Origin: Alloprevotella sp.
GTDB taxonomy: Bacteria; Bacteroidota; Bacteroidia; Bacteroidales; Bacteroidaceae
Direction: 5' to 3'
Assembly: GCA_017471505.1 (NCBI GenBank)
Contig: JAFUTC010000004.1
Location: 62,001-126,000, forward strand
DNA: 64,000 bases
Shown here: positions 26,789 to 35,622 of the stretch, in pieces
How the letters are laid out: each line of letters opens with the position of its first letter
How positions within the stretch are numbered: the stretch's first letter is position 1
Translations under genes and position numbers: made by a program
Notes under the pieces: generated by a model
The model's database searches: none
Told to the model about the DNA's origin: nothing
The model's input: only the letters and a program-made list of their open reading frames with translations

Positions 26789-28141
26789 CTATAGTGTCTG
26801 CATGATTTCGGCAGGTGCGCGTCCTTCTTGCAGGAGTTTTTTCATCTGGTCCATATAGGGAGCCACGTGCGCAAAGAACTTCTTGTAGCCCTGGCACAAG
26901 TAGTTGTGCGACTCGTTGCCATAACGGTCGTGCCCGAAACGCAACCGCGGACATTCGCCGTGGCAAGCAAACAGCCATTCGCATTCTTTGCACTCTCGTG
27001 TCAGTCCGTCGCGCTTGTTGCGCCCGAATGCCTGCTGACGCGAACTCTGCGCCATCTCGAATAACGAGGTTTCGTAGATGTTTCCCAACTTGAACTCAGG
27101 GAAAACGAAATGGTCGCAACTGTAAACATCACCCTGGAACTCCATGGCCAAGGCGTGTCCGCAGGTTTCTGCCAGAGTGCAGACGCCTGGCATTACCCCT
27201 ACCCAATTGGCCAGCGTGGCATCGAACAGCTGCACAAACATCTGCCCGACATCATGCCTGACCCACTCGTCGAAGATAGCACACAGGAAACTCCCCCATT
27301 GTTGCGGCGAAACGGAATAGGGTGTGGTCGACAGCTTCCCTTGTGTGACAGGCGTGGCTAGATGCCGGCCGTCGGCCGTTGCATATTCGCGTTCGACCAC
27401 AGGAGTAAATTGCAGGAACTGGCAATGGACCTCGTCGCGAAAAAAACGATAGAAATCGAGCGGATAATCGGCATTATAGTCGTTGACCACGGCCAACGCG
27501 TTCCATTCCACCCCGTGTTTCTGCAGTATGCGTATGCCGCGCATCACCTGCATAAAAGTAGGCCGTCCCGTCCTTGTAGCCCGGTATTCGTCGTGGAACT
27601 CTTGCGGCCCGTCGATACTGACGCCGACCAGGAAGTTGTTTTTCTTAAGAAATTCCGCCCATTCGTCAGTCAGCAAGGTGCCGTTCGTCTGAATGGCATT
27701 ATCTATATGCCGGCCGTTTGCATATTGTCGCTGCAACTCGAGTGCTCGCTTGTAGAAACTTAGGGGGCGCATCAGCGCCTCGCCACCGTGCCACGTAAAG
27801 AGCACATTGGGCGTAGGCTGCATGGCAATATACTCGCGAGTAAAGCGCTCGAGCAGTTCGTCGCTCATCGTGTGCTGCGACACGTTCCGATAGAGTTGTT
27901 TCTTTTCCGTATAGTAGCAGTACTCGCACGCCAGGTTGCAAAGCGCCCCGGCCGGCTTTGTCATCACGTAAGTCGGCAATTGGGCAATCCGGGCCGATAC
28001 GGGATTTCCAGTCAAGCCAAATGGGTCGGCCGTGTCGGAAAATAAGAAACCGCGCTCCTCGTTATTCGAAGAGCGGGTTTCCGTATCCTTGGGTTCGAAC
28101 GGACGCGGATGGTCGCCGTTGTCCCAATCGTTTTTATTCAT
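26789..28141 (-). CDS. Anaerobic sulfatase-maturating enzyme (radical SAM/SPASM)
   Basis: Radical SAM enzyme that converts the active-site Cys or Ser of sulfatases to formylglycine without oxygen. The 450 residues have CNLACEYCYY near 68, which is the SAM-cluster CxxxCxxC motif. FTWHGGEALMRP lies near 115 and SIDGPQEFHDEYR near 174. At the C-terminus the Cys-rich SPASM region has CTLAETCG, CDHFVFPE and CKECEWLFACHGECPR for the auxiliary clusters. A charged N-terminal extension of about 50 residues precedes the core. It is 9 bp downstream of nagB. A sulfatase target is not in the window; sulfated glycan use is therefore inferred. Confidence 0.9.
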   Translation of the reverse strand: MNKNDWDNGDHPRPFEPKDTETRSSNNEERGFLFSDTADPFGLTGNPVSARIAQLPTYVMTKPAGALCNLACEYCYYTEKKQLYRNVSQHTMSDELLERFTREYIAMQPTPNVLFTWHGGEALMRPLSFYKRALELQRQYANGRHIDNAIQTNGTLLTDEWAEFLKKNNFLVGVSIDGPQEFHDEYRATRTGRPTFMQVMRGIRILQKHGVEWNALAVVNDYNADYPLDFYRFFRDEVHCQFLQFTPVVEREYATADGRHLATPVTQGKLSTTPYSVSPQQWGSFLCAIFDEWVRHDVGQMFVQLFDATLANWVGVMPGVCTLAETCGHALAMEFQGDVYSCDHFVFPEFKLGNIYETSLFEMAQSSRQQAFGRNKRDGLTRECKECEWLFACHGECPRLRFGHDRYGNESHNYLCQGYKKFFAHVAPYMDQMKKLLQEGRAPAEIMQTL

Positions 28142-28150
28142 TTGGCCGAA

Positions 28151-28942
28151 TTACAGGTTGTCGCGTTCTACGTCTTTGAAGAAACGATAGGTTCCGTGCT
28201 TGATTTCCTCGCAGGCAGCTTCGTCGCAAACGATGATTCCGTGCGGATGCAACTGTAGCGATGATATCGTCCACATTTGCGTCACCGGACCCTCTACGGC
28301 AGCCTGCAGGGCGCGCGACTTATTGTGTCCGTTGCATAGGATAAGCACTTCCTTTGCACTCATCACGGTGCCGACGCCTACGGTCAAAGCCTGTGCGGGC
28401 ACGTTGTCGGGATTGCCGCCAAAGAAACGGCTGTTGGCCACACGCGTGTCAGTCGTCAGCGTCTTGATGCGAGTGCGGCTGGACAGGCTCGAGCCGGGTT
28501 CGTTGAATGCGATATGGCCGTCAGGGCCTATGCCGCCGATGAACAAATCTATGCCACCGGCTGCAAGAATCTGTTGTTCGTAGCGAGCGCATTCTTCCAG
28601 CAGATTTTCGGCATTACCGTTCAGGATGTGAATATTCTCCTTTGGGCAGTCAATATGGGCAAAAAGATTTTCACGCATAAAGGAATGGTAACTCTCGGGG
28701 TGGTCTTCGGGCAGACCCACGTATTCGTCCATGTTGAACGTCACCACGTTCTTAAAACTTACACGGCCCTCCTCATAGGCCTTGATAAGTCCCTTGTACA
28801 TACCTATGGGCGACGAGCCGGTAGGCAGACCAAGAATAAACGGATGCTCAGGGGTTGGATTTGCCGCATTGATTTTGTTTACGACATAGTTGGCTGCCCA
28901 TTCGGAAAGGCGCTCATAGTTCGGTTCAATGATAACTCGCAT
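28151..28942 (-). CDS. nagB: Glucosamine-6-phosphate deaminase
   Basis: Deaminates and isomerises glucosamine 6-phosphate to fructose 6-phosphate and ammonia, the last step of GlcNAc catabolism. The 263 residues have [16 protein letters not shown] near 40, [17 protein letters not shown] near 72 and the catalytic [17 protein letters not shown] near 135. [15 protein letters not shown] is in the C-terminal part. It is read together with the sulfatase maturase gene, which fits use of amino sugars from sulfated host glycans. Confidence 0.97.
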   Translation of the reverse strand: MRVIIEPNYERLSEWAANYVVNKINAANPTPEHPFILGLPTGSSPIGMYKGLIKAYEEGRVSFKNVVTFNMDEYVGLPEDHPESYHSFMRENLFAHIDCPKENIHILNGNAENLLEECARYEQQILAAGGIDLFIGGIGPDGHIAFNEPGSSLSSRTRIKTLTTDTRVANSRFFGGNPDNVPAQALTVGVGTVMSAKEVLILCNGHNKSRALQAAVEGPVTQMWTISSLQLHPHGIIVCDEAACEEIKHGTYRFFKDVERDNL

Positions 28943-29006
28943 AGTTGTTACGATAATATGATTGGTTGTTTATTATATGGTCTGCGGTTGACGAATAAAG
29001 ATATAG

Positions 29007-29014
29007 CAAAAATA
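29007..29014 (-). promoter_or_regulatory. nagB -7 element
   Basis: The minus strand reads TATTTTTG, 65 bp upstream of the nagB start. No clear -33 element. Confidence 0.5.
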
Positions 29015-29140
29015 CACATTTTAACCGCAACACGCCATACAAGTGCAAGAAAAATAATATTATCAGACTCGCGCGCTGTACACGGATTTTGTAAATTCGC
29101 ATATCGTTATCCACCCCAACCATACTCTTTTCTATATTTT

Positions 29141-30388
29141 ATGCTCTATTTCTTCATTGGCTTGTTAGTAGGCTTGCTGATAGCCTTGTCGGCAGGACTC
29201 TACTTCTATTCCAATCAACGAGCCGAACTGTCAGCCACGCAACGCGAACTCGAGTTGGAGCGCAGGCATGCTGCCGAAAACAAGGAATTCATCGAGGAAA
29301 ACTTCCGCCAACAGATTGAATCGACCCAGACCGCACTCCAAACGACGGCCCGGAAGATGCTGTCGGAAAGCAAGAAAGAACTATCGGAGGGCAACAAGGA
29401 ATCGATGGCCGACATCACTGCGCCATTGCGCGACGCCATTAAGGACATGCGCGAGGACATGATTAACAACAGCCGCGATGCAGCCCGTCAGGCCGCAGGA
29501 CTTACGGCCGAGATAAAGAGCCTTACGGAAGCCAGCCATATGATAGGCGAACGCACCCAGATTCTGGCTGCCGCACTGCGCGGCGACGTCAAGAAACAAG
29601 GCAACTGGGGCGAACGCATCCTAACCCACCTTCTCGAGCGCGAAGGCCTCAAGGACGGAGTGGAATTTGACACGCAGGACAAACTGCGCAACATTCTGGG
29701 CGGCAAACTGCATAACGAGGACAGCGGCGCCGGCATGCTTCCCGATGCCATCCTCCACTACCCCAACCAACAAGACGTGGTTATCGATGCAAAGGTCTCG
29801 CTTAATGCGTTCTACGACTATCTGAGCGCCACCGACGACAAGGCACGCGAGAATGCACTCAAGGCACATCTGCGGAGTGTTCGCGACCAATACATGCGCC
29901 TGTCGAAGAAGAACTATGCAAACTATATTCTTCCGCCTCGCCGCGCCATTGAGTTTGTGGTCATGTTCGTGCCCAACGAAAGTGCACTTCAGCTTGCCAT
30001 CGATGCCGACCCATCTATGTGGTACGAGGCCTTTGACCATCAGGTGCTGATTGCTGGAGAGCACAATCTGGCAGCCATCTTGCGAATTGTGGGAATAGCC
30101 TGGCGACAGTTCAAACAGGCCGAAAACCAGCAGCGCGTATTCCAAGTGGCCTCCGAACTATTGGACCGCCTGGGCGACTTTGCCCAACGCTACGCCAAAA
30201 TAGGCGACAGCATCGACACCCTACGCAACAACTACGATTTTGCGTCCAAAAAACTGATTGAAGGCAGGCAGAGCGTAGTAAAAAAGGGAAACGAACTGAA
30301 AAAAATGGGCGTGAAGGAAAATCCCGCACGCCCCATTCCTCCGGCATTGCCCGATGTCGCCGACCTGCTTACGGACGAGCCGGAATAG
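29141..30388 (+). CDS. rmuC: RmuC family DNA recombination protein
   Basis: A membrane-anchored protein of the RmuC family, which limits recombination of inverted repeats in E. coli and has a restriction-nuclease-like core. It is 415 residues from the ATG at 29141. There is an N-terminal helix (MLYFFIGLLVGLLIALSAGLY), a long coiled coil (about 28-165) and the conserved core (about 190-360) with KKQGNWGERILTHLLE, PDAILHYPNQQDVVIDAKVSL and MFVPNESALQLAI. The frame is open far upstream, across the nagB 5' end, but that extension has no RmuC homology and the coiled-coil protein begins here. Confidence 0.92.
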   Translation: MLYFFIGLLVGLLIALSAGLYFYSNQRAELSATQRELELERRHAAENKEFIEENFRQQIESTQTALQTTARKMLSESKKELSEGNKESMADITAPLRDAIKDMREDMINNSRDAARQAAGLTAEIKSLTEASHMIGERTQILAAALRGDVKKQGNWGERILTHLLEREGLKDGVEFDTQDKLRNILGGKLHNEDSGAGMLPDAILHYPNQQDVVIDAKVSLNAFYDYLSATDDKARENALKAHLRSVRDQYMRLSKKNYANYILPPRRAIEFVVMFVPNESALQLAIDADPSMWYEAFDHQVLIAGEHNLAAILRIVGIAWRQFKQAENQQRVFQVASELLDRLGDFAQRYAKIGDSIDTLRNNYDFASKKLIEGRQSVVKKGNELKKMGVKENPARPIPPALPDVADLLTDEPE

Positions 30389-30439
30389 CACCGAATTGCG
30401 TGCTGCCCGTCCGTTGTTCAGGTCCAGACCGTTGGCAGA

Positions 30440-32047
30440 CTACCGAGCCAGCCGCTGCTGCAACTTTTTCACATATTTCTGACTGACCACATTGCGTTTC
30501 TGTGTAGTGTCGGCCTTATCGTAGGCCTGCCAAGCCGCCTGCGCCAGTTCTTTTTGATAGTTGGTGGCACGCTCGGCCCGTTCGGCTGTGGCTTTTTCAG
30601 CCTGAGGCTCGGCAAAAGCATGGCGATAGGATTTCAGTTCGCTCCAATATCCGCGCGTAAAATCGGGAAATGTCACGCTGGCACAGTTGTGGTCCATGGA
30701 AAGTGTACCCAATTCGCCCAGACAACACCACTCTGCCATGTCGTACACGTCCATGTCGAGCGGCAGTCCGTTCTGCAGGCAATAGACCAGCCTGCTGTCC
30801 ATTACGAAGTCCATGCCACCGTGTCCGCCAATCTCTTTGGCATCTTTTCCGTAGCGTGCAAGTATCGGCGAGTAGTATTTTTTCTCCAGGGCAGCCGCCT
30901 CTTCTTTGGGAATGAACGCATGTCCGCTGAGGTCGTCAACCTTAGGTTGCGTGCCGGCGGCCTTCAACTGCTCGCTGCTCAAGGCATAACCCTCAACCGG
31001 ATACTTGTTGGCAAAACCCTTCGTACCGGTCAGTTGATAGAGTCGGTTGTAGGGCTGCGGACTCATCACGTTGTGCTGTATTTCGATGACCTTTCCGTTT
31101 TCCGTTCGGATGAGCGTGGTCGTTGCATCGCCGTTGCGATAGACATCGGGGCGCTTTCCCGTCTTTTGCTCAACCCATTCGGGTCCGTGAACGGCCTTTG
31201 TGTCCATCGCCACGAGCAATTTCATCCGGTCGCCGCGATGTATGTCCAGAGCCTGCGCCACCGGACCGAGGCCATGGGTGGCATAGAGGTCGCCTCTGTT
31301 CTCCATGTTGTAGCGCATACGCCATCCGAGCACATCTGTGGAGTCGGTCTTCCAATAATAGTCCCAATAGGGGTCGAGATTATGGATGTAGGCACCTTGT
31401 GCCCGGATAATTTCGCCGAACACTCCGTGTTGCGCCATGTTGAGGGCATTCATCTCAAACCAGTCGTAGCAACAGTTCTCCAAGATAAAGCAATGGACGC
31501 GCTTCTGCTCGCTCAGGTTGATGAGGGTCCAGCATTGTTCCAGATTCATGGCTGTAGGCACTTCGACGGCCACATGTTTCCCCTGCTCCATCGCCATCTT
31601 GGCAATGGGGAAATGGTGGTTCCAGTCGGTTGCAATATACACGAGGTCGACATCGTCGCGAAGGCAGATGGCCTCATAGCCTTTTTCGCCGCTATACACG
31701 GCAGCCGGCAGTAGCGATGCCTCGCGCAGGATGCGCTGGCAGGCTTCGGCACGCGACTCTTCGTAGTCGCACAGCGCCACGACCTCTATGCCAGGAATAT
31801 GCGACCATCGGGCCACGGCATCGGGGCCGCGCATGCCCAGGCCGACAAAGGCCACGCGCACATTCTCCAAAGCCGGCGTGGCAAGTTGCAATGCCGATTG
31901 CTGGCCTGCGGGACGTGCGGGGGTATCTACTACGATGGTGCCCTCGTCCCAATGCCATGTGGTCGAAGGCGAACGCGACTGGGCAAAACTGCACAGGCTA
32001 ACTGCGGCTGCCCATGCAAAAAAAGATGCACGGAAATGGCTCTTCAT
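30440..32047 (-). CDS. GH109-type Gfo/Idh/MocA family glycosidase
   Basis: An exported NAD-dependent enzyme of glycoside hydrolase family 109, known for alpha-N-acetylgalactosaminidase activity. It is 535 residues with a signal peptide (MKSHFRASFFAWAAAVSLCSFAQ). A Rossmann domain (VRVAFVGLGMRGPDAV near 65, IEVVALCDYEES near 90) is followed by the catalytic part: DWNHHFPIAKMAMEQGKH, AVEVPTAMNLEQCW, ENCCYDWFEMNALNMAQHG and GHGGMDFVMDSRLV. This could release GalNAc from mucin-type glycans. Activity is inferred from family membership. It is a single gene with its own promoter. Confidence 0.9.
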   Translation of the reverse strand: MKSHFRASFFAWAAAVSLCSFAQSRSPSTTWHWDEGTIVVDTPARPAGQQSALQLATPALENVRVAFVGLGMRGPDAVARWSHIPGIEVVALCDYEESRAEACQRILREASLLPAAVYSGEKGYEAICLRDDVDLVYIATDWNHHFPIAKMAMEQGKHVAVEVPTAMNLEQCWTLINLSEQKRVHCFILENCCYDWFEMNALNMAQHGVFGEIIRAQGAYIHNLDPYWDYYWKTDSTDVLGWRMRYNMENRGDLYATHGLGPVAQALDIHRGDRMKLLVAMDTKAVHGPEWVEQKTGKRPDVYRNGDATTTLIRTENGKVIEIQHNVMSPQPYNRLYQLTGTKGFANKYPVEGYALSSEQLKAAGTQPKVDDLSGHAFIPKEEAAALEKKYYSPILARYGKDAKEIGGHGGMDFVMDSRLVYCLQNGLPLDMDVYDMAEWCCLGELGTLSMDHNCASVTFPDFTRGYWSELKSYRHAFAEPQAEKATAERAERATNYQKELAQAAWQAYDKADTTQKRNVVSQKYVKKLQQRLAR

Positions 32048-32082
32048 TGCGCTAAACTGATTTTCTCGGTAAAGGATTTATG

Positions 32083-32114
32083 CAAATATAGGACTTTATA
32101 AGTGGCAGACCAAT
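32083..32114 (-). promoter_or_regulatory. Promoter of the GH109 gene
   Basis: On the minus strand the -7 is TATATTTG (32083-32090), with an ATTG at 32111-32114, 20 bp upstream, as a one-mismatch -33. Confidence 0.6.
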
Positions 32115-32137
32115 CGAAGCGACGGAATTGTGGCGCA

Positions 32138-32175
32138 CAAAAAGTGCGCCGCGGCATGGCAATGTCGCGGCGCAC
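32138..32175 (-). terminator. Terminator of the TPR gene
   Basis: GTGCGCCGCG (32144-32153) pairs with CGCGGCGCAC (32166-32175) around a 12-nt loop. On the minus strand five T residues follow. Confidence 0.85.
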
Positions 32176-32203
32176 CGTTGCTTATGTGTCTTGACGAAAC
32201 GTC

Positions 32204-33685
32204 TTACTTGATGATGGCCTTCAGATACTTGTCGGCGTTCAGGGCGTTTTCGTTTTCGCTGTCAACCTTGAGCATGTCGTCCACATATTTGCGAGCCTTG
32301 CCCAGGATGGCGGGATTGTCGTTCGAGGTGTTGATGTAGTAAACGACGTTGTACCAGTCGGAGCGCAGACGAACGGACTCGTTCTCGTAGTCATCGCCCA
32401 ACTTAACCAGCACCTGGTCGTAGAGAGCGCGAACCTCCTCGGAGAATTCGTCGGTCGTATTGATTACGGCACGATAGTAGGTGGGCTGGTAGTTAGTAGG
32501 CTGGCTGGCTTCAACAAGCTGGAACAGACGGTCGCCTTCCTTCACGTAGTAGGCCTTGTTCTCGGCGCTGACGCTCGATGCCTGACTGCCGTAGAGATAG
32601 AACAGAGCCAGTTTGAACGTGTCGGCCATGGCAGCCTCCTTGTCCTTCTTGGCAATGTAGTCCTTGAATATGTCAATAGCCTCACCGTATTGGCCATTGT
32701 TGCGCTTGTAGTTGGCCAACTTGCTCAGACCTTCAATCTTCGTGGGGTCTTTCTCTATGGCTTTTTCCATATACTGTACGGCAAGACCCATGTCACCCTT
32801 CATGTCGGAAGCATACTGTGCGGCATACTCGTAGTCAAGATAGGTGTAGACGGTGTCTACATAGGATGCGTCGTGCAGATAGGCGGAACTTGCCTCGGCA
32901 GCCTCAACGTCGTAGTTCTCAACATCGGAGAAGAAAATCATACGCTTGAACACCGGGCTCTTCGGCCAAAGTTCGTTGAACTTCTTGGCGTTGACCGAGA
33001 GGGCTTCGATATCGTGGTTGAGGTGAAGACTACTTACGTAGTTCTCAGCAGCGCCTTCGCTCTCCTTGCCCTTAGGCACGTTCTTGAAATATTCGGCATA
33101 GTACTTTGCGGCATCCTCGAACTCGTTCATGTTGTAATAGACGTCGGCCAGTTCCTTGTCGACTTCGTAGTTGTCGGGCTGGATTTCGCGAATCTTATTA
33201 TACATGTCGATGGCCACATGCGGGTTCACGTTCTTATACACAAACGCGTTAAGCTGCATGGCCTGAGTGTTTTCGGGCTGGATGTTCAGAATTTCCTCGT
33301 ACTTCTGACCTGCAGTTCCGTAGTCGCGACGTGCATAGGCCACTTCACCGGCAAAGAAAAGACCGGGAATATAGGTTGCGTCGTTCTGATAGACCTGGCG
33401 GGCGCAGAAGTTAGCCAACGAATAGACTTTGTTGTTCAGGAAGAAGTCGCCCACGCTGATGAGCTGGTCGTTGTTCTTCTTGATTTTTTTCATCATGGTC
33501 TGATAAAGTTTGTTTCCCTTTTCGGGGTCACTAAACTGCACATCAATAATCTGCTGGGCCAAAGCCTGCACATCGGGGGACATTGGTACGGGCGTGTAAC
33601 CCTTGTTCGACTGTCCGTTAGAAGCCAGTACGCTCATAAAGAACACTGCGCTCATTACCAATGCATTGGTTAAAACTGCTTTCAT
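32204..33685 (-). CDS. Tetratricopeptide repeat protein of the TonB operon region
   Basis: A 493-residue exported protein with a signal peptide (about residues 1-25, ending SNG). It is almost wholly helical. TPR-like repeats include ARQVYQNDATYIPGLFFAGE, AQKYEEILNIQPENTQAM, AIDMYNKIREIQPDNYEVDK, AVQYMEKAIEKDPTKIEGL and AIDIFKDYIAKKDKEAA. It probably acts as a periplasmic scaffold. In Bacteroidetes a gene of this kind typically follows the exbB-exbD-tonB-pstS genes, as it does here, although an intervening promoter-like site at 33777-33784 suggests separate expression. Confidence 0.85.
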   Translation of the reverse strand: MKAVLTNALVMSAVFFMSVLASNGQSNKGYTPVPMSPDVQALAQQIIDVQFSDPEKGNKLYQTMMKKIKKNNDQLISVGDFFLNNKVYSLANFCARQVYQNDATYIPGLFFAGEVAYARRDYGTAGQKYEEILNIQPENTQAMQLNAFVYKNVNPHVAIDMYNKIREIQPDNYEVDKELADVYYNMNEFEDAAKYYAEYFKNVPKGKESEGAAENYVSSLHLNHDIEALSVNAKKFNELWPKSPVFKRMIFFSDVENYDVEAAEASSAYLHDASYVDTVYTYLDYEYAAQYASDMKGDMGLAVQYMEKAIEKDPTKIEGLSKLANYKRNNGQYGEAIDIFKDYIAKKDKEAAMADTFKLALFYLYGSQASSVSAENKAYYVKEGDRLFQLVEASQPTNYQPTYYRAVINTTDEFSEEVRALYDQVLVKLGDDYENESVRLRSDWYNVVYYINTSNDNPAILGKARKYVDDMLKVDSENENALNADKYLKAIIK

Positions 33686-33776
33686 GGTTTTAATAGTGTT
33701 ATTATGGAATTATTTATTCTGATTCGATTATCCCGCAAAAGGTTTAATCAGTGGCGACCTATTTCGGGATTGTCTG

Positions 33777-33784
33777 CAAAGATA
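33777..33784 (-). promoter_or_regulatory. -7 element upstream of the TPR gene
   Basis: The minus strand reads TATCTTTG, about 92 bp before the TPR start codon. No -33 element is visible. Confidence 0.4.
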
Positions 33785-33894
33785 CAAAAACTTTGTCTTT
33801 CGGCACTTTTCTTGTGAAATCTTGCCGAAAAAATGTGTTTTTCCCCGCAAAAGGTTTCATTTTTCAATACATACGTATCAAAATGGACCTCAAA

Positions 33895-34824
33895 CTAATG
33901 GGCATTGACTGCACGCACCTGTACGGGCATGGTCGGGAGCAACTGTGAATTGTTGCAGAAGATGAGTTGCCCCTTCTGACCCTTGAGCCAGAAATAGAAA
34001 TTGCGCTCCATCGACTTCGTACGCGGGTCGGTGGTGATGGCATAGACCGGACGGACGAGCGGATACTGCCCTGTGGCAATGTAATACTGATAGGGACGGA
34101 AATGTCGCTCGTCGGCGTTGCTGCGCGACACCATCATGACCTTGACAGGCAGCGAGTCGAAATTGGGAAGGACATTGGTGTCCTCGCGAAGCCAGTCGGT
34201 GCCGACCACTCCGATGGCGTTGGGATTTTGCTTCACGATTTCGATGACGGCCTTATTGGTGCCCTGCGCAAACACGTTGCCTTCGAGTTGGCGACCGCCA
34301 CAGAGGCTGTCGCGCATATAGCGCACGGTGCTTGAAGCGCTGTTGTCGAACACCAGGCTTACGGGACCGCGCTTCTGCCCATGGGACAGTTGCTCCCACT
34401 TGGTGATGTCGCCGTTGACAATGCCTTTCAACTCTTCGAGCGAAATGATGCTGTCAGTGTTCTGCCGGTTGACGATGAGCGCAAACGCATCGGACGCAAT
34501 CAGCGACTGCGAGGCGCTGTGGCCCGCAGCCAGTATCTTTTTCTTTTCGCCCTCGGTCAGCTTGCGCGTAACGATGGCCGAGCGCACACTGTCGGCCAGC
34601 AACAGCCGGAGCGCGGAGTCCTCGCTGCAATAAAGGGGCTGCATGTCGGCCTCTACATACGACAGGGCAAACTGCTGCACCTGCTCGGCCATAATCGGTT
34701 CGAACGTGGCATCGACAGCCACGCGCACTTCGTTACTGGTAAGCCAACTGTAGTCGGCCTTTTTGTCGGAACCACAAGCTGCCGTCAAAGCGACCGACAG
34801 CAAAAGGAGTAGATTGCGTTTCAT
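33895..34824 (-). CDS. PstS-like phosphate-binding lipoprotein
   Basis: A 309-residue substrate-binding protein. The N-terminus (MKRNLLLLLSVALTAAC) ends at Cys17 in a lipobox, so it should be lipid-anchored. The body is a PBP-type domain. EVRVAVDATFEPIMAEQVQQF is at the N-terminal lobe, DAFALIVNRQNTDSIISLEELKGI in the middle and FDNSASSTVRYMRDSL (about 170-185) forms the anion-binding Ser/Thr/Arg loop. No PstCAB genes are adjacent. Its constant neighbour is the TonB system, so a role linked to outer-membrane energisation rather than simple phosphate uptake is possible but unproven. Confidence 0.82.
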   Translation of the reverse strand: MKRNLLLLLSVALTAACGSDKKADYSWLTSNEVRVAVDATFEPIMAEQVQQFALSYVEADMQPLYCSEDSALRLLLADSVRSAIVTRKLTEGEKKKILAAGHSASQSLIASDAFALIVNRQNTDSIISLEELKGIVNGDITKWEQLSHGQKRGPVSLVFDNSASSTVRYMRDSLCGGRQLEGNVFAQGTNKAVIEIVKQNPNAIGVVGTDWLREDTNVLPNFDSLPVKVMMVSRSNADERHFRPYQYYIATGQYPLVRPVYAITTDPRTKSMERNFYFWLKGQKGQLIFCNNSQLLPTMPVQVRAVNAH

Positions 34825-34844
34825 TATAGTGATGGTTTGAACTG

Positions 34845-34852
34845 CAAATATA
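34845..34852 (-). promoter_or_regulatory. -7 element upstream of the PstS-like gene
   Basis: The minus strand reads TATATTTG, 21 bp upstream of the start codon. A TTTG at the -33 position is not seen. Confidence 0.45.
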
Positions 34853-34912
34853 GTTAATCGGAATTGCTTTGCCGACGACCTCTTCCATAAGAAATCTTAA
34901 AAGATGCCGGCC

Positions 34913-35320
34913 TCACCGCGCCAAGTCGCGAATGAGGAAGCGAACAGGAACGGTAAACCAGACGGCAACCCTACGCCCCTTATCCCGAGCCGGCGTAAAA
35001 CGCTTCAGCAACTTAACCACGCGGATGGCTTCAGCATCGCATTCCCTCGAAAGAGCCTTCCTCACTCTTGCGTCGCTTACGAAGCCGTCCTTGTCCACCT
35101 TCACGCCCAGCAGACAAACACCCTGAACGTTTCTTGCCAAGGCCGCTTCCGGATATGTGACAAGACTTGCCACATCGGCCATTAGAGCCTGCTCGCCACC
35201 CGGATAGGTAGCCGGCACTTCCACCTTGGCGTTGTCAAAGACCTCTTCTTTTTCCTGGGCACGGACCAACTGGACGGATAAAAAGCATAATGCAACAAAG
35301 AGTATCGACTTTCTGAACAT
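34913..35320 (-). CDS. Short exported TonB C-terminal-domain protein (duplicate of the adjacent TonB)
   Basis: A 135-residue protein with a signal peptide (MFRKSILFVALCFLSVQLVRAQ) and a single TonB C-terminal domain (about 35-130). It lacks the membrane anchor and Pro-rich spacer of TonB. The domain repeats that of the next gene almost word for word (VEVPATYPGGEQAL, VQGVCLL, VKVDKDG, ECDAEAIRVVK), and the DNA is also nearly identical over long runs. It arose by tandem duplication and was then re-fitted with its own export signal. It cannot transduce energy alone; it may bind receptors or compete for TonB. The start at 35320 is chosen because it begins the signal peptide. Confidence 0.82.
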   Translation of the reverse strand: MFRKSILFVALCFLSVQLVRAQEKEEVFDNAKVEVPATYPGGEQALMADVASLVTYPEAALARNVQGVCLLGVKVDKDGFVSDARVRKALSRECDAEAIRVVKLLKRFTPARDKGRRVAVWFTVPVRFLIRDLAR

Positions 35321-35351
35321 AGCGTTTTGCTTATTGGATTGTTTCAAAAAA

Positions 35352-35359
35352 CAAATATA
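35352..35359 (-). promoter_or_regulatory. -7 element of the short TonB-domain gene
   Basis: The minus strand reads TATATTTG, 31 bp upstream of the start codon at 35320. Confidence 0.5.
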
Positions 35360-35409
35360 GCACAATTATTAAATAATGGAATAACACCCGCGCGTATGCC
35401 GGCTGCCCG

Positions 35410-35514
35410 GTTCCATAATCGCGTCGGCAGATTGCATAATACAATCCCCCAATTGCATAATGGAATTTCCGCATCGCATAATGCAATTTTCGCACGGCAT
35501 TATGGGCCAGAGCC
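35410..35514. repeat. 21-bp-period palindromic repeat array, 5 units
   Basis: Units start at 35410, 35431, 35452, 35473 and 35494, all 21 bp. Clear members include ATTGCATAATACAAT and ATCGCATAATGCAAT cores. The array sits in the 302-bp gap between the two tonB-like genes, between the terminator of the exb-tonB operon and the promoter of the short gene. Nothing else is recognised in that gap. Confidence 0.83.
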
Positions 35515-35530
35515 GAACCATATTGACGCC

Positions 35531-35576
35531 GAAAAAAAATCCGAGGACTACGGCTCGGAACCATAATCCTCGGATT
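35531..35576 (-). terminator. Terminator of the exbB-exbD-exbD-tonB operon
   Basis: AATCCGAGGA (35539-35548) pairs with TCCTCGGATT (35567-35576). On the minus strand eight T residues follow the stem. Confidence 0.88.
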
Positions 35577-35622
35577 GTCTTTGTTCGTGGAATCGACCCG
35601 AAGGTCAATTCGCTCAGATTGT

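Noticed and set aside
28514..29140. N-terminal extension of rmuC by 209 codons
   Set aside because: It overlaps the nagB 5' end and promoter region; the RmuC membrane helix begins at the ATG at 29141.
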